From contig CAUVYP010000586.1 in NCBI GenBank assembly GCA_963556195.1, positions 1,426,001 to 1,490,000 on the forward strand: a DNA stretch of 64,000 nucleotides. Direction: 5' to 3'. Each line of letters begins with the position of its first letter. Positions within the stretch are counted from its first letter, which is position 1. The stretch is from Sepiola atlantica. Lineage: Eukaryota; Mollusca; Cephalopoda; Sepiida; Sepiolidae. Below, piece after piece: positions 1 through 11,528 of the stretch. Below the pieces are notes generated by a model. It was given only the letters and a program-made list of their open reading frames with translations, had not been told where the DNA came from and ran no database searches. Both the position numbers and the translations under genes were made by a program.

Positions 1-58
1 ACATTTATTCGAATTGTGCAACGAAACTTTGCAGACCGTCGCGGAGACACACGTTCTA

Positions 59-77
59 CTGAAGTACCAAGTTTCAG
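59..77 (+). other. Short hairpin potential in conserved segment
   Basis: 'ctgaag', then a 7-nt spacer 'taccaag', then 'tttcag' can pair as five Watson-Crick pairs plus one G-T. It lies directly after the variable patch and is present in most monomers. The stem is short, so it could be chance. Confidence 0.35.
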
Positions 78-555
78 AAGTGCAGCTCTTGTACTGCCGG
101 AGATATGTCGATACAAACTGAATACGCAAAACATCAACTAAATTTAGCGCGTTTTAAAGTTGATATCGCTTTTGTTTATAACTTCCACATTTATTCGAAT
201 TGTGCAACGAAACTTTGCACAGATTAGCGGAGTCACATTTTCTACTGAAGTACCAAGTTTCAGAAGTGCAGCTCTTGTACTGCCGGAGATATGTCGATAA
301 AAACTGAATACTCAAAACATCAACAAAATTTAGCGCGTTTTAAAGTTGATATCGCTTTTGTTTATAACTTCCACATTTATTCGACTTGTGCAACGAAACT
401 TTGCACAGATTAGCGGAGTCACATTTTCTACTGAAGTACCAAGTTTCAGAAGTGCAGCTCTTGTACTGCCGGAGATATGTCGATACAAACTGAATACGCA
501 AAACATCAACAAAATTTAGCGCGTTTTAAAGTTGATATCGCTTTTGTTTATAACT

Positions 556-572
556 TCCACATTTATTCGAAT
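556..572 (-). other. CENP-B-box-like 17-mer (weak)
   Basis: On the minus strand this reads 'attcgaataaatgtgga'. Against the known essential CENP-B box pattern NTTCGNNNNANNCGGGN it matches 7 of 9 fixed positions (TTCG, A, and the last two G), failing at C13 and G14. It recurs in all monomers with the standard leader and drops to 6 of 9 in D types, which lose the TTCG. This is a similarity only; binding is not implied. Confidence 0.3.
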
Positions 573-744
573 TGTGCAACGAAACTTTGCACAGATTAGC
601 GGAGTCACATTTTCTACTGAAGTACCAAGTTTCAGAAGTGCAGCTCTTGTACTGCCGGAGATATGTCGATACAAACTGAATACGCAAAACATCAACAAAA
701 TTTAGCGCGTTTTAAAGTTGATATCGCTTTTGTTTATAACTTCA
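559..744 (+). repeat. Type B monomer (consensus exemplar)
   Basis: This is the commonest monomer form. Its patch reads 'cacagattagcgg' then 'agtcacattttct'. Landmarks, each once per monomer: TTCGAA at p9-p14, the conserved block 'gcaacgaaactttgca' at p18-p33, RsaI sites (GTAC) at p64 and p91, CCGG at p97, DraI TTTAAA, HhaI GCGC near p147 and EcoRV GATATC at p162-p167. Base count is 36 C and 33 G of 186. Complete digestion with EcoRV should give a 186-bp ladder from nearly all of the array. Confidence 0.95.
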
Positions 745-930
745 CCATTCTTTTGAATTGTGCAACGAAACTTTGCAGAGATAAGCGGAGTCACATGCTC
801 TACTGAAGTACCAAGTTTCAGAAGTGCAGCTCTTTTACTGCCGGCGATATGTCGATACAAACTGAATACGCAAAACATCAACAAAATTTAGCGCGTTTTA
901 AAGTGGATATCGCTTTTGTTTATAACTTCC
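745..930 (+). repeat. Type D monomer (exemplar, divergent leader)
   Basis: D is the most divergent form, with eleven substitutions and no indel relative to B. The leader is 'tcaccattcttttg' in place of 'tccacatttattcg' (changes at p186, p1, p6, p7, p10). The patch is 'gagataagcgg' and 'cacatgctct' (p34, p39, p53, p54), followed by 'cttttactg' (p91 T) and 'ccggcgat' (p101 C). It removes the TTCGAA palindrome. It usually follows an F or G tail and precedes an A monomer. Late copies revert p91 or p101. Confidence 0.93.
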
Positions 931-1116
931 ACATTTATTCGAATTGTGCAACGAAACTTTGCAGACCGTCGCGGAGACACACGTTCTACTGAAGTACCAA
1001 GTTTCAGAAGTGCAGCTCTTGTACTGCCGGAGATATGTCGATACAAACTGAATACGCAAAACATCAACTAAATTTAGCGCGTTTTAAAGTTGATATCGCT
1101 TTTGTTTATAACTTCC
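931..1116 (+). repeat. Type A monomer (exemplar)
   Basis: The patch reads 'gaccgtcgcgg' then 'agacacacgttct'. It differs from type B at p34, p36, p37, p38, p40, p47, p52 and p53, with no length change. It carries about four CpGs in the patch against one in B. Two flanking markers travel with it: 'aagtggat' (p161 G) just upstream after a D monomer, and 'caactaaa' (p139 T) in its own tail. A monomers start most triplets in the left half and most 10-mer units in the right half. Confidence 0.95.
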
Positions 1117-1302
1117 ACATTTATTCGAATTGTGCAACGAAACTTTGCACAGATTAGCGGAGTCACATTTTCTACTGAAGTACCAAGTTTCAGAAGTGCA
1201 GCTCTTGTACTGCCGGAGATATGTCGATACAAACTGAATACGCAAAACATCAACAAAATTTAGCGCGTTTTAAAGTTGATATCGCTTTTGTTTATAACTT
1301 CC

Positions 1303-1488
1303 ACATTTATTCGAATTGTGCAACGAAACTTTGCACAGATTAGCGGAGTCACATGTTCTACTGAAGTACCAAGTTTCAGAAGTGCAGCTCTTGTACTGCC
1401 GGAGATATGTCGATACAAACTGAATACGCAAAACATCAACAAAATTTAGCGCGTTTTAAAGTTGATATCGCTTTTGTTTATAACTTCC
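1303..1488 (+). repeat. Type C monomer (exemplar)
   Basis: This form is identical to type B except for p53 T to G, which turns 'cacattttct' into 'cacatgttct' and creates a PciI site (ACATGT). Despite the single base, its placement is highly ordered: it follows B in nearly every A-B-C triplet in the first 26 kb. The last clear C is the monomer spanning about 58955-59140; none is seen after it. Confidence 0.93.
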
Positions 1489-2232
1489 ACATTTATTCGA
1501 ATTGTGCAACGAAACTTTGCAGACCGTCGCGGAGACACACGTTCTACTGAAGTACTAAGTTTCAGAAGTGCAGCCCTTGTACTGCCGGAGATATGTCGAT
1601 ACAAACTGAATACGCAAAACATCAACTAAATTAAGCGCGTTTTAAAGTTGATATCGCTTTTGTTTATAACTTCCACATTTATTCGAATTGTGCAACGAAA
1701 CTTTGCACAGATTAGCGGAGTCACATTTTCTCCTGAAGTACCAAGTTTCAGAAGTGCAGCTCTTGTACTGCCGGAGATATGTCGATACAAACTGAATACG
1801 CAAAACATCAACAAAATTTAGCGCGTTTTAAAGTTGATATCGCTTTTGTTTATAACTTCCACATTTATTCGAATTGTGCAACGAAACTTTGCACAGATTA
1901 GCGGAGTCACATGTTCTACTGAAGTACCAAGTTTCAGAAGTGCAGCTCTTGTACTGCCGGAGATATGTCGATACAAACTGAATACGCAAAACATCAACAA
2001 AATTTAGCGCGTTTTAAAGTTGATATCGCTTTTGTTTATAACTTCCACATTTATTCGAATTGTGCAACGAAACTTTGCACAGATTAGCGGAGTCACATTT
2101 TCTACTGTAGTACCAAGTTTCAGAAGTGCAGCTCTTGTACTGCCGGAGATATGTCGATACAAACTGAATACGCAAAACATCAACAAAATTTAGCGCGTTT
2201 TAAAGTTGATATCGCTTTTGTTTATAACTTCC

Positions 2233-2418
2233 ACATTTATTCGAATTGGGCAACGAAACTTTGCACAGATTAGCGGAGTCACATTTTCTACTGAAGTACC
2301 AAGTTTCAGAAGTGCAGCTCTTGTACTGCCGGAGATATGTCGATACAAACTTAATACGCAAACTATCAACAAAATTTAGTGCGATTTACAGTTGATATCG
2401 CTTTTGTTTATAACTTCA
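2233..2418 (+). repeat. Type F monomer (exemplar)
   Basis: F has a B patch with p17 T to G ('ttgggcaac') and p120 G to T ('aacttaat'). Its tail is 'gcaaactatc' and 'tttagtgcgattta' (p131, p132, p148, p152). Other copies are near 6137, 7995, 16551, 19526 and 23245. The monomer near 30499 has the leader and tail but not the p120 change. F nearly always sits directly before a D monomer. Confidence 0.9.
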
Positions 2419-2506
2419 CCATTCTTTTGAATTGTGCAACGAAACTTTGCAGAGATAAGCGGAGTCACATGCTCTACTGAAGTACCAAGTTTCAGAAGTG
2501 CAGCTC

Positions 2507-2520
2507 TTTTAAGCCGGCGA
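2507..2520 (+). other. One-base deletion in monomer ('cttttaagcc')
   Basis: The segment reads 'cttttaagcc' where other D monomers read 'cttttactgcc', a net loss of one base. The same event is at about 6411 in the second 3,904-bp copy. Other one-base losses in the window are at about 3865 and 7769 (paired), 19476 and 23197 (paired), 54126 and 56319. No insertions were found. Confidence 0.9.
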
Positions 2521-4106
2521 TATGTCGATACAAACTGAATACGCAAAACATCAACAAAATTTAGCGCGTTTTAAAGTGGATATCGCTTTTGTTTATAACT
2601 TCCACATTTATTCGAATTGTGCAACGAAACTTTGCAGACCGTCGCGGAGACACACGTTCTACTGAAGTACCAAGTTTCAGAAGTGCAGCTCTTGTACTGC
2701 CGGAGATATGTCGATACAAACTGAATACGCAAAACATCAACTAAATTTAGCGCGTTTTAAAGTTGATATCGCTTTTGTTTATAACTTCCACATTTATTCG
2801 AATTGTGCAACGAAACTTTGCACAGATTAGCGGAGTCACATTTTCTACTGAAGTACCAAGTTTCAGAAGTGCAGCTCTTGTACTGCCGGAGATATGTCGA
2901 TACAAACTGAATACGCAAAACATCAACAAAATTTAGCGCGTTTTAAAGTTGATATCGCTTTTGTTTATAACTTCCACATTTATTCGAATTGTGCAACGAA
3001 ACTTTGCACAGATTAGCGGAGTCACATGTTCTACTGAAGTACCAAGTTTCAGAAGTGCAGCTCTTGTACTGCCGGAGATATGTCGATACAAACTGAATAC
3101 GCAAAACATCAACAAAATTTAGCGCGTTTTAATGTTGATATCGCTTTTGTTTATAACTTCCACATTTATTCGAATTGTGCAACGAAACTTTGCAGACCGT
3201 CGCGGAGACACACGTTCTACTGAAGTACCAAGTTTCAGAAGTGCAGCTCTTGTACTGCCGGAGATATGTCGATACAAACTGAATACGCAAAACATCAACT
3301 AAATTTAGCGCGTTTTAAAGTTGATATCGCTTTTGTTTATAACTTCCACATTTATTCGAATTGTGCAACGAAACTTTGCACAGATTAGCGGAGTCACATT
3401 TTCTACTGAAGTACCAAGTTTCAGAAGTGCAGCTCTTGTACTGCCGGAGATATGTCGATACAAACTGAATACGCAAAACATCAACAAAATTTAGCGCGTT
3501 TTAAAGTTGATATCGCTTTTGTTTATAACTTCCACATTTATTCGAATTGTGCAACGAAACTTTGCACAGATTAGCGGAGTCACATGTTCTACTGAAGTAC
3601 CAAGTTTCAGAAGTGCAGCTCTTGTACTGCCGGAGATATGTCGATACAAACTGAATACGCAAAACATCAACAAAATTTAGCGCGTTTTAAAGTTGATATC
3701 GCTTTTGTTTATAACTTCCACATTTATTCGAATTGTGCAACGAAACTTTGCACAGATTAGCGGAGTCACATTTTCTACTGAAGTACCAAGTTTCAGAAGT
3801 GCAGCTCTTGTACTGCCGGAGATATGTCGATACAAACTGAATACGCAAAACATCAACAAAATTAGAGCGTTTAAAAGTTGATATCGCTTTTGTTTATAAC
3901 TTCCACATTTATTCGAATTGTGCAACGAAACTTTGCACAGATTACCGGAGTCACATTTTCTACTGTAGTACCAAGTTTCAGAAGTGCAGCTCTTGTACTG
4001 CCGGAGATATGTCGATACAACCTGAATACGCAAAACATCAACAAAATTTAGCGCGTTTTAAAGTTGATATCGCTTTTGTTTATAACTTCCACATTTATTC
4101 GAATTG

Positions 4107-7100
4107 GGCAACGAAACTTTGCACAGATTAGCGGAGTCACATTTTCTACTGAAGTACCAAGTTTCAGAAGTGCAGCTCTTGTACTGCCGGAGATATGTCG
4201 ATAAAAACTGAATACGCAAAACATCAACAAAATTTAGCGCGTTTTAAAGTTGATATCGCTTTTGTTTATAACTTCCACATTTATTCGACTTGTGCAACGA
4301 AACTTTGCACAGATTAGCGGAGTCACATTTTCTACTGAAGTACCAAGTTTCAGAAGTGCAGCTCTTGTACTGCCGGAGATATGTCGATACAAACTGAATA
4401 CGCAAAACATCAACAAAATTTAGCGCGTTTTAAAGTTGATATCGCTTTTGTTTATAACTTCCACATTTATTCGAATTGTGCAACGAAACTTTGCACAGAT
4501 TAGCGGAGTCACATTTTCTACTGAAGTACCAAGTTTCAGAAGTGCAGCTCTTGTACTGCCGGAGATATGTCGATACAAACTGAATACGCAAAACATCAAC
4601 AAAATTTAGCGCGTTTTAAAGTTGATATCGCTTTTGTTTATAACTTCACCATTCTTTTGAATTGTGCAACGAAACTTTGCAGAGATAAGCGGAGTCACAT
4701 GCTCTACTGAAGTACCAAGTTTCAGAAGTGCAGCTCTTTTACTGCCGGCGATATGTCGATACAAACTGAATACGCAAAACATCAACAAAATTTAGCGCGT
4801 TTTAAAGTGGATATCGCTTTTGTTTATAACTTCCACATTTATTCGAATTGTGCAACGAAACTTTGCAGACCGTCGCGGAGACACACGTTCTACTGAAGTA
4901 CCAAGTTTCAGAAGTGCAGCTCTTGTACTGCCGGAGATATGTCGATACAAACTGAATACGCAAAACATCAACTAAATTTAGCGCGTTTTAAAGTTGATAT
5001 CGCTTTTGTTTATAACTTCCACATTTATTCGAATTGTGCAACGAAACTTTGCACAGATTAGCGGAGTCACATTTTCTACTGAAGTACCAAGTTTCAGAAG
5101 TGCAGCTCTTGTACTGCCGGAGATATGTCGATACAAACTGAATACGCAAAACATCAACAAAATTTAGCGCGTTTTAAAGTTGATATCGCTTTTGTTTATA
5201 ACTTCCACATTTATTCGAATTGTGCAACGAAACTTTGCACAGATTAGCGGAGTCACATGTTCTACTGAAGTACCAAGTTTCAGAAGTGCAGCTCTTGTAC
5301 TGCCGGAGATATGTCGATACAAACTGAATACGCAAAACATCAACAAAATTTAGCGCGTTTTAAAGTTGATATCGCTTTTGTTTATAACTTCCACATTTAT
5401 TCGAATTGTGCAACGAAACTTTGCAGACCGTCGCGGAGACACACGTTCTACTGAAGTACTAAGTTTCAGAAGTGCAGCCCTTGTACTGCCGGAGATATGT
5501 CGATACAAACTGAATACGCAAAACATCAACTAAATTAAGCGCGTTTTAAAGTTGATATCGCTTTTGTTTATAACTTCCACATTTATTCGAATTGTGCAAC
5601 GAAACTTTGCACAGATTAGCGGAGTCACATTTTCTCCTGAAGTACCAAGTTTCAGAAGTGCAGCTCTTGTACTGCCGGAGATATGTCGATACAAACTGAA
5701 TACGCAAAACATCAACAAAATTTAGCGCGTTTTAAAGTTGATATCGCTTTTGTTTATAACTTCCACATTTATTCGAATTGTGCAACGAAACTTTGCACAG
5801 ATTAGCGGAGTCACATGTTCTACTGAAGTACCAAGTTTCAGAAGTGCAGCTCTTGTACTGCCGGAGATATGTCGATACAAACTGAATACGCAAAACATCA
5901 ACAAAATTTAGCGCGTTTTAAAGTTGATATCGCTTTTGTTTATAACTTCCACATTTATTCGAATTGTGCAACGAAACTTTGCACAGATTAGCGGAGTCAC
6001 ATTTTCTACTGTAGTACCAAGTTTCAGAAGTGCAGCTCTTGTACTGCCGGAGATATGTCGATACAAACTGAATACGCAAAACATCAACAAAATTTAGCGC
6101 GTTTTAAAGTTGATATCGCTTTTGTTTATAACTTCCACATTTATTCGAATTGGGCAACGAAACTTTGCACAGATTAGCGGAGTCACATTTTCTACTGAAG
6201 TACCAAGTTTCAGAAGTGCAGCTCTTGTACTGCCGGAGATATGTCGATACAAACTTAATACGCAAACTATCAACAAAATTTAGTGCGATTTACAGTTGAT
6301 ATCGCTTTTGTTTATAACTTCACCATTCTTTTGAATTGTGCAACGAAACTTTGCAGAGATAAGCGGAGTCACATGCTCTACTGAAGTACCAAGTTTCAGA
6401 AGTGCAGCTCTTTTAAGCCGGCGATATGTCGATACAAACTGAATACGCAAAACATCAACAAAATTTAGCGCGTTTTAAAGTGGATATCGCTTTTGTTTAT
6501 AACTTCCACATTTATTCGAATTGTGCAACGAAACTTTGCAGACCGTCGCGGAGACACACGTTCTACTGAAGTACCAAGTTTCAGAAGTGCAGCTCTTGTA
6601 CTGCCGGAGATATGTCGATACAAACTGAATACGCAAAACATCAACTAAATTTAGCGCGTTTTAAAGTTGATATCGCTTTTGTTTATAACTTCCACATTTA
6701 TTCGAATTGTGCAACGAAACTTTGCACAGATTAGCGGAGTCACATTTTCTACTGAAGTACCAAGTTTCAGAAGTGCAGCTCTTGTACTGCCGGAGATATG
6801 TCGATACAAACTGAATACGCAAAACATCAACAAAATTTAGCGCGTTTTAAAGTTGATATCGCTTTTGTTTATAACTTCCACATTTATTCGAATTGTGCAA
6901 CGAAACTTTGCACAGATTAGCGGAGTCACATGTTCTACTGAAGTACCAAGTTTCAGAAGTGCAGCTCTTGTACTGCCGGAGATATGTCGATACAAACTGA
7001 ATACGCAAAACATCAACAAAATTTAGCGCGTTTTAATGTTGATATCGCTTTTGTTTATAACTTCCACATTTATTCGAATTGTGCAACGAAACTTTGCAGA

Positions 7101-8010
7101 CCGTCGCGGAGACACACGTTCTACTGAAGTACCAAGTTTCAGAAGTGCAGCTCTTGTACTGCCGGAGATATGTCGATACAAACTGAATACGCAAAACATC
7201 AACTAAATTTAGCGCGTTTTAAAGTTGATATCGCTTTTGTTTATAACTTCCACATTTATTCGAATTGTGCAACGAAACTTTGCACAGATTAGCGGAGTCA
7301 CATTTTCTACTGAAGTACCAAGTTTCAGAAGTGCAGCTCTTGTACTGCCGGAGATATGTCGATACAAACTGAATACGCAAAACATCAACAAAATTTAGCG
7401 CGTTTTAAAGTTGATATCGCTTTTGTTTATAACTTCCACATTTATTCGAATTGTGCAACGAAACTTTGCACAGATTAGCGGAGTCACATGTTCTACTGAA
7501 GTACCAAGTTTCAGAAGTGCAGCTCTTGTACTGCCGGAGATATGTCGATACAAACTGAATACGCAAAACATCAACAAAATTTAGCGCGTTTTAAAGTTGA
7601 TATCGCTTTTGTTTATAACTTCCACATTTATTCGAATTGTGCAACGAAACTTTGCACAGATTAGCGGAGTCACATTTTCTACTGAAGTACCAAGTTTCAG
7701 AAGTGCAGCTCTTGTACTGCCGGAGATATGTCGATACAAACTGAATACGCAAAACATCAACAAAATTAGAGCGTTTAAAAGTTGATATCGCTTTTGTTTA
7801 TAACTTCCACATTTATTCGAATTGTGCAACGAAACTTTGCACAGATTACCGGAGTCACATTTTCTACTGTAGTACCAAGTTTCAGAAGTGCAGCTCTTGT
7901 ACTGCCGGAGATATGTCGATACAACCTGAATACGCAAAACATCAACAAAATTTAGCGCGTTTTAAAGTTGATATCGCTTTTGTTTATAACTTCCACATTT
8001 ATTCGAATTG
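4107..8010 (+). repeat. 21-monomer HOR, 3,904 bp, copy 2
   Basis: This block repeats the previous 3,904 bp, including both one-base deletions (at about 6415 and 7769). The only difference I found is at 312 (T) against 4216 (G). The match at this offset runs from about 203 to about 4203 (first-copy coordinates), slightly longer than the unit, as expected for a tandem duplication. The junction monomer at 4091-4276 starts as F ('gggcaacg') and ends with the tail of the second monomer ('ataaaaactg'), so it marks the exchange point. Confidence 0.93.
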
Positions 8011-9668
8011 GGCAACGAAACTTTGCACAGATTAGCGGAGTCACATTTTCTACTGAAGTACCAAGTTTCAGAAGTGCAGCTCTTGTACTGCCGGAGATAT
8101 GTCGATACAAACTTAATACGCAAACTATCAACAAAATTTAGTGCGATTTAAAGTTGATATCGCTTTTGTTTATAACTTCACCATTCTTTTGAATTGTGCA
8201 ACGAAACTTTGCAGAGATAAGCAGAGTCACATGCTCTACTGAAGTACCAAGTTTCAGAAGTGCAGCTCTTTTACTGCCGGCGATATGTCGATACAAACTG
8301 AATACGTAAAACATCAACAAAATTTAGCGCGTTTTTAAGTGGATATCGCTTTTGTTTATAACTTCCACATTTATTCGAATTGTGCAACGAAACTTTGCAG
8401 ACCGTCGCGGAGACACACGTTCTACTGAAGTACCAAGTTTCAGAAGTGCAGCTCTTGTACTGCCGGAGATATGTCGATACAAACTGAATACGCAAAACAT
8501 CAACTAAATTTAGCGCGTTTTAAAGTTGATATCGCTTTTGTTTATAACTTCCACATTTATTCGAATTGTGCAACGAAACTTTGCACAGATTAGCGGAGTC
8601 ACATTTTCTACTGAAGTACCAAGTTTCAGAAGTGCAGCTCTTGTACTGCCGGAGATATGTCGATACAAACTGAATACGCAAAACATCAACAAAATTTAGC
8701 GCGTTTTAAAGTTGATATCGCTTTTGTTTATAGCTTCCACATTTATTCGAATTGTGCAACGAAACTTTGCACAGATTAGCGGAGTCACATGTTCTACTGA
8801 AGTACCAAGTTTCAGAAGTGCAGCTCTTGTACTGCCGGAGATATGTCGATACAAACTGAATACGAAAACCATCAACAAAATTTAGCGCGTTTTAATGTTG
8901 ATATCGCTTTTGTTTATAACTTCCACATTTATTCGAATTGTGCAACGAAACTTTGCAGACCGTCGCGGAGACACACGTTCTACTGAAGTACCAAGTTTCA
9001 GAAGTGCAGCTCTTGTACTGCCGGAGATATGTCGATACAAACTGAATACGCAAAACATCAACTAAATTTAGCGCGTTTTAAAGTTGATATCGCTTTTGTT
9101 TATAACTTCCACATTTATTCGAATTGTGCAACGAAACTTTGCACAGATTAGCGGAGTCACATTTTCTACTGAAGTACCAAGTTTCAGAAGTGCAGCTCTT
9201 GTACTGCCGGAGATATGTCGATACAAACTGAATACGCAAAACATCAACAAAATTTAGCGCGTTTTAAAGTTGATATCGCTTTTGTTTATAACTTCCACAT
9301 TTATTCGAATTGTGCAACGAAACTTTGCACAGATTAGCGGAGTCACATGTTCTACTGAAGTACCAAGTTTCAGAAGTGCAGCTCTTGTACTGCCGGAGAT
9401 ATGTCGATACAAACTGAATACGCAAAACATCAACAAAATTTAGCGCGTTTTAAAGTTGATATCGCTTTTGTTTATAACTTCCACATTTATTCGAATTGTG
9501 CAACGAAACTTTGCACAGATTAGCGGAGTCACATTTTCTACTGAAGTACCAAGTTTCAGAAGTGCAGCTCTTGTACTGCCGGAGATATGTCGATACAAAC
9601 TGAATACGCAAACTATCAACAAAATTTAGTGCGATTTAAAGTTGATATCGCTTTTGTTTATAACTTCA

Positions 9669-9854
9669 CCATTCTTTTGAATTGTGCAACGAAACTTTGC
9701 AGACCGTCGCGGAGACACACGTTCTACTGAAGTACCAAGTTTCAGAAGTGCAGCTCTTGTACTGCCGGAGATATGTCGATACAAACTGAATACGCAAAAC
9801 ATCAACTAAATTTAGCGCGTTTTAAAGTTGATATCGCTTTTGTTTATAACTTCC
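9669..9854 (+). repeat. Hybrid monomer D-leader / A-body
   Basis: The monomer opens with the D leader 'caccattcttttg' and switches to the full A patch 'gaccgtcgcgg' and the A tail 'caactaaa'. The switch lies between p11 and p33, inside the invariant block. It follows a G tail, so a D and its following A were merged into one monomer, as expected from an in-register crossover or gene conversion. Confidence 0.9.
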
Positions 9855-11342
9855 ACATTTATTCAAATTGTGCAACGAAACTTTGCACAGATTAGCAGAG
9901 TCACATTTTCTACTGAAGTACCAAGTTTCAGAAGTGCAGCTCTTGTACTGCCGGAGATATGTCGATACAAACTTAATACGCAAAACATCAACAAAATTTA
10001 GCGCGTTTTAAAGTTGATATCGCTTTTGTTTATAACTTCCACATTTATTCGAATTGTGCAACGAAACTTTGCACAGATTAGCGGAGTCACATGTTCTACT
10101 GAAGTACCAAGTTTCAGAAGTGCAGCTCTTGTACTGCCGGAGATATGTCGATACAAACTGAATACGCAAAACATCAACAAAATTTAGCGCGTTTTAAAGT
10201 TGATATCGCTTTTGTTTATAACTTCCACATTTATTCGAATTGTGCAACGAAACTTTGCAGACAGTCGCAGATAGGCCTTTTCTACTGAAGTACCAAGTTT
10301 CAGAAGTGCAGCTCTTGTACTGCCGGAGATATGTCGATACAAACTGAATACGCAAAACATCAACAAAATTAAGCGCGTTTTAAAGTTGATATCGCTTTTG
10401 TTTATAACTTCCACATTTATTCGAATTGTGCAACGAAACTTTGCACAGATTAGCGGAGTCACATTTTCTACTGAAGTACCAAGTTTCAGAAGTGCAGCTC
10501 TTGTACTGCCGGAGATATGTCGATACAAACTGAATACGCAAAACATCAACAAAATTTAGCGCGTTTTAAAGTTGATATCGCTTTTGTTTATAACTTCCAC
10601 ATTTATTCGAATTGTGCAACGAAACTTTGCACAGATTAGCGGAGTCACATGTTCTACTGAAGTACCAAGTTTCAGAAGTGCAGCTCTTGTACTGCCGGAG
10701 ATATGTCGATACAAACTGAATACGCAAAACATCAACAAAATTTAGCGCGTTTTAAAGTTGATATCGCTTTTGTTTATAACTTCCACATTTATTCGAATTG
10801 TGCAACGAAACTTTGCAGACCGTCGCGGAGACACACGTTCTACTGAAGTACCAAGTTTCAGAAGTGCAGCTCTTGTACTGCCGGAGATATGTCGATACAA
10901 ACTGAATACGCAAAACATCAACTAAATTTAGCCCGTTTTAAAGTTGATATCGCTTTTGTTTATAACTTCCACATTTATTCGAATTGTGCAACGAAACTTT
11001 GCACAGATTAGCGGAGTCACATTTTCTACTGAAGTACCAAGTTTCAGAAGTGCAGCTCTTGTACTGCCGGAGATATGTCGATAGAAACTGAATACGCAAA
11101 ACATCAACAAAATTTAGCGCGTTTTAAAGTTGATATCGCTTTTGTTTATAACTTCCACATTTATTCGAATTGTGCAACGAAACTTTGCACAGATTAGCGG
11201 AGTCACATGTTCTACTGAAGTACCAAGTTTCAGAAGTGCAGCTCTTGTACTGCCGGAGATATGTCGATACAAACTGAATACGCAAAACATCAACAAAATT
11301 TAGCGCGTTTTAAAGTTGATATCGCTTTTGTTTATAACTTCC

Positions 11343-11528
11343 ACATTTATTCGAATTGTGCAACGAAACTTTGCACAGATTAGCGGAGTCACATTTTCTA
11401 CTGAAGTACCAAGTTTCAGAAGTGCAGCTCTTGTACTGCCGGAGATATGTCGATACAAACTGAATACGCAAACTATCAACAAAATTTAGTGCGATTTAAA
11501 GTTGATATCGCTTTTGTTTATAACTTCA
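11343..11528 (+). repeat. Type G monomer (exemplar)
   Basis: G has a B body with the F-type tail ('gcaaactatc', 'tttagtgcgattta') but without the p17 and p120 changes of F. It leads into D, D' or D'' in almost every case, so the G tail and D leader behave as one linked block across the monomer boundary. Sub-forms include 'attttgtgcg' tails at about 32128, 33426 and 35474, and an 'atatatcg' form at about 30601, 33767 and 35813. Confidence 0.88.

Larger units (their letters stand above)
203..4106 (+). repeat. 21-monomer HOR, 3,904 bp, copy 1
   Basis: Monomer order is B B D A B C A B C B' F D A B C A B C B B' F. The unit is 2 bp short of 21 x 186 because of one-base deletions at about 2511 and 3865. 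Private markers shared with copy 2 include 'cgacttg' (388), 'tactaag' with 'gcccttg' (1555-1580), 'tcctgaag' (1731), 'cttttaagcc' (2507), 'attagagcg' (3861), 'attaccgg' and 'caacctg'. The exact boundary inside the first monomer is nominal. Confidence 0.93.

Noticed and set aside
161..168. EcoRV palindrome region as a functional dyad or replication origin
   Set aside because: The palindrome is six bases with imperfect arms ('aaag' and 'cttt' out of symmetry by one base), too weak to claim a function.
330..512. Recurrent ~60-codon minus-strand open frame in most monomers, as a gene family or tandem peptide genes
   Set aside because: It is a by-product of a 186-bp (3 x 62) period, starts at TTG within the repeat, has no upstream signal, and its residue changes follow satellite types rather than codon constraint.
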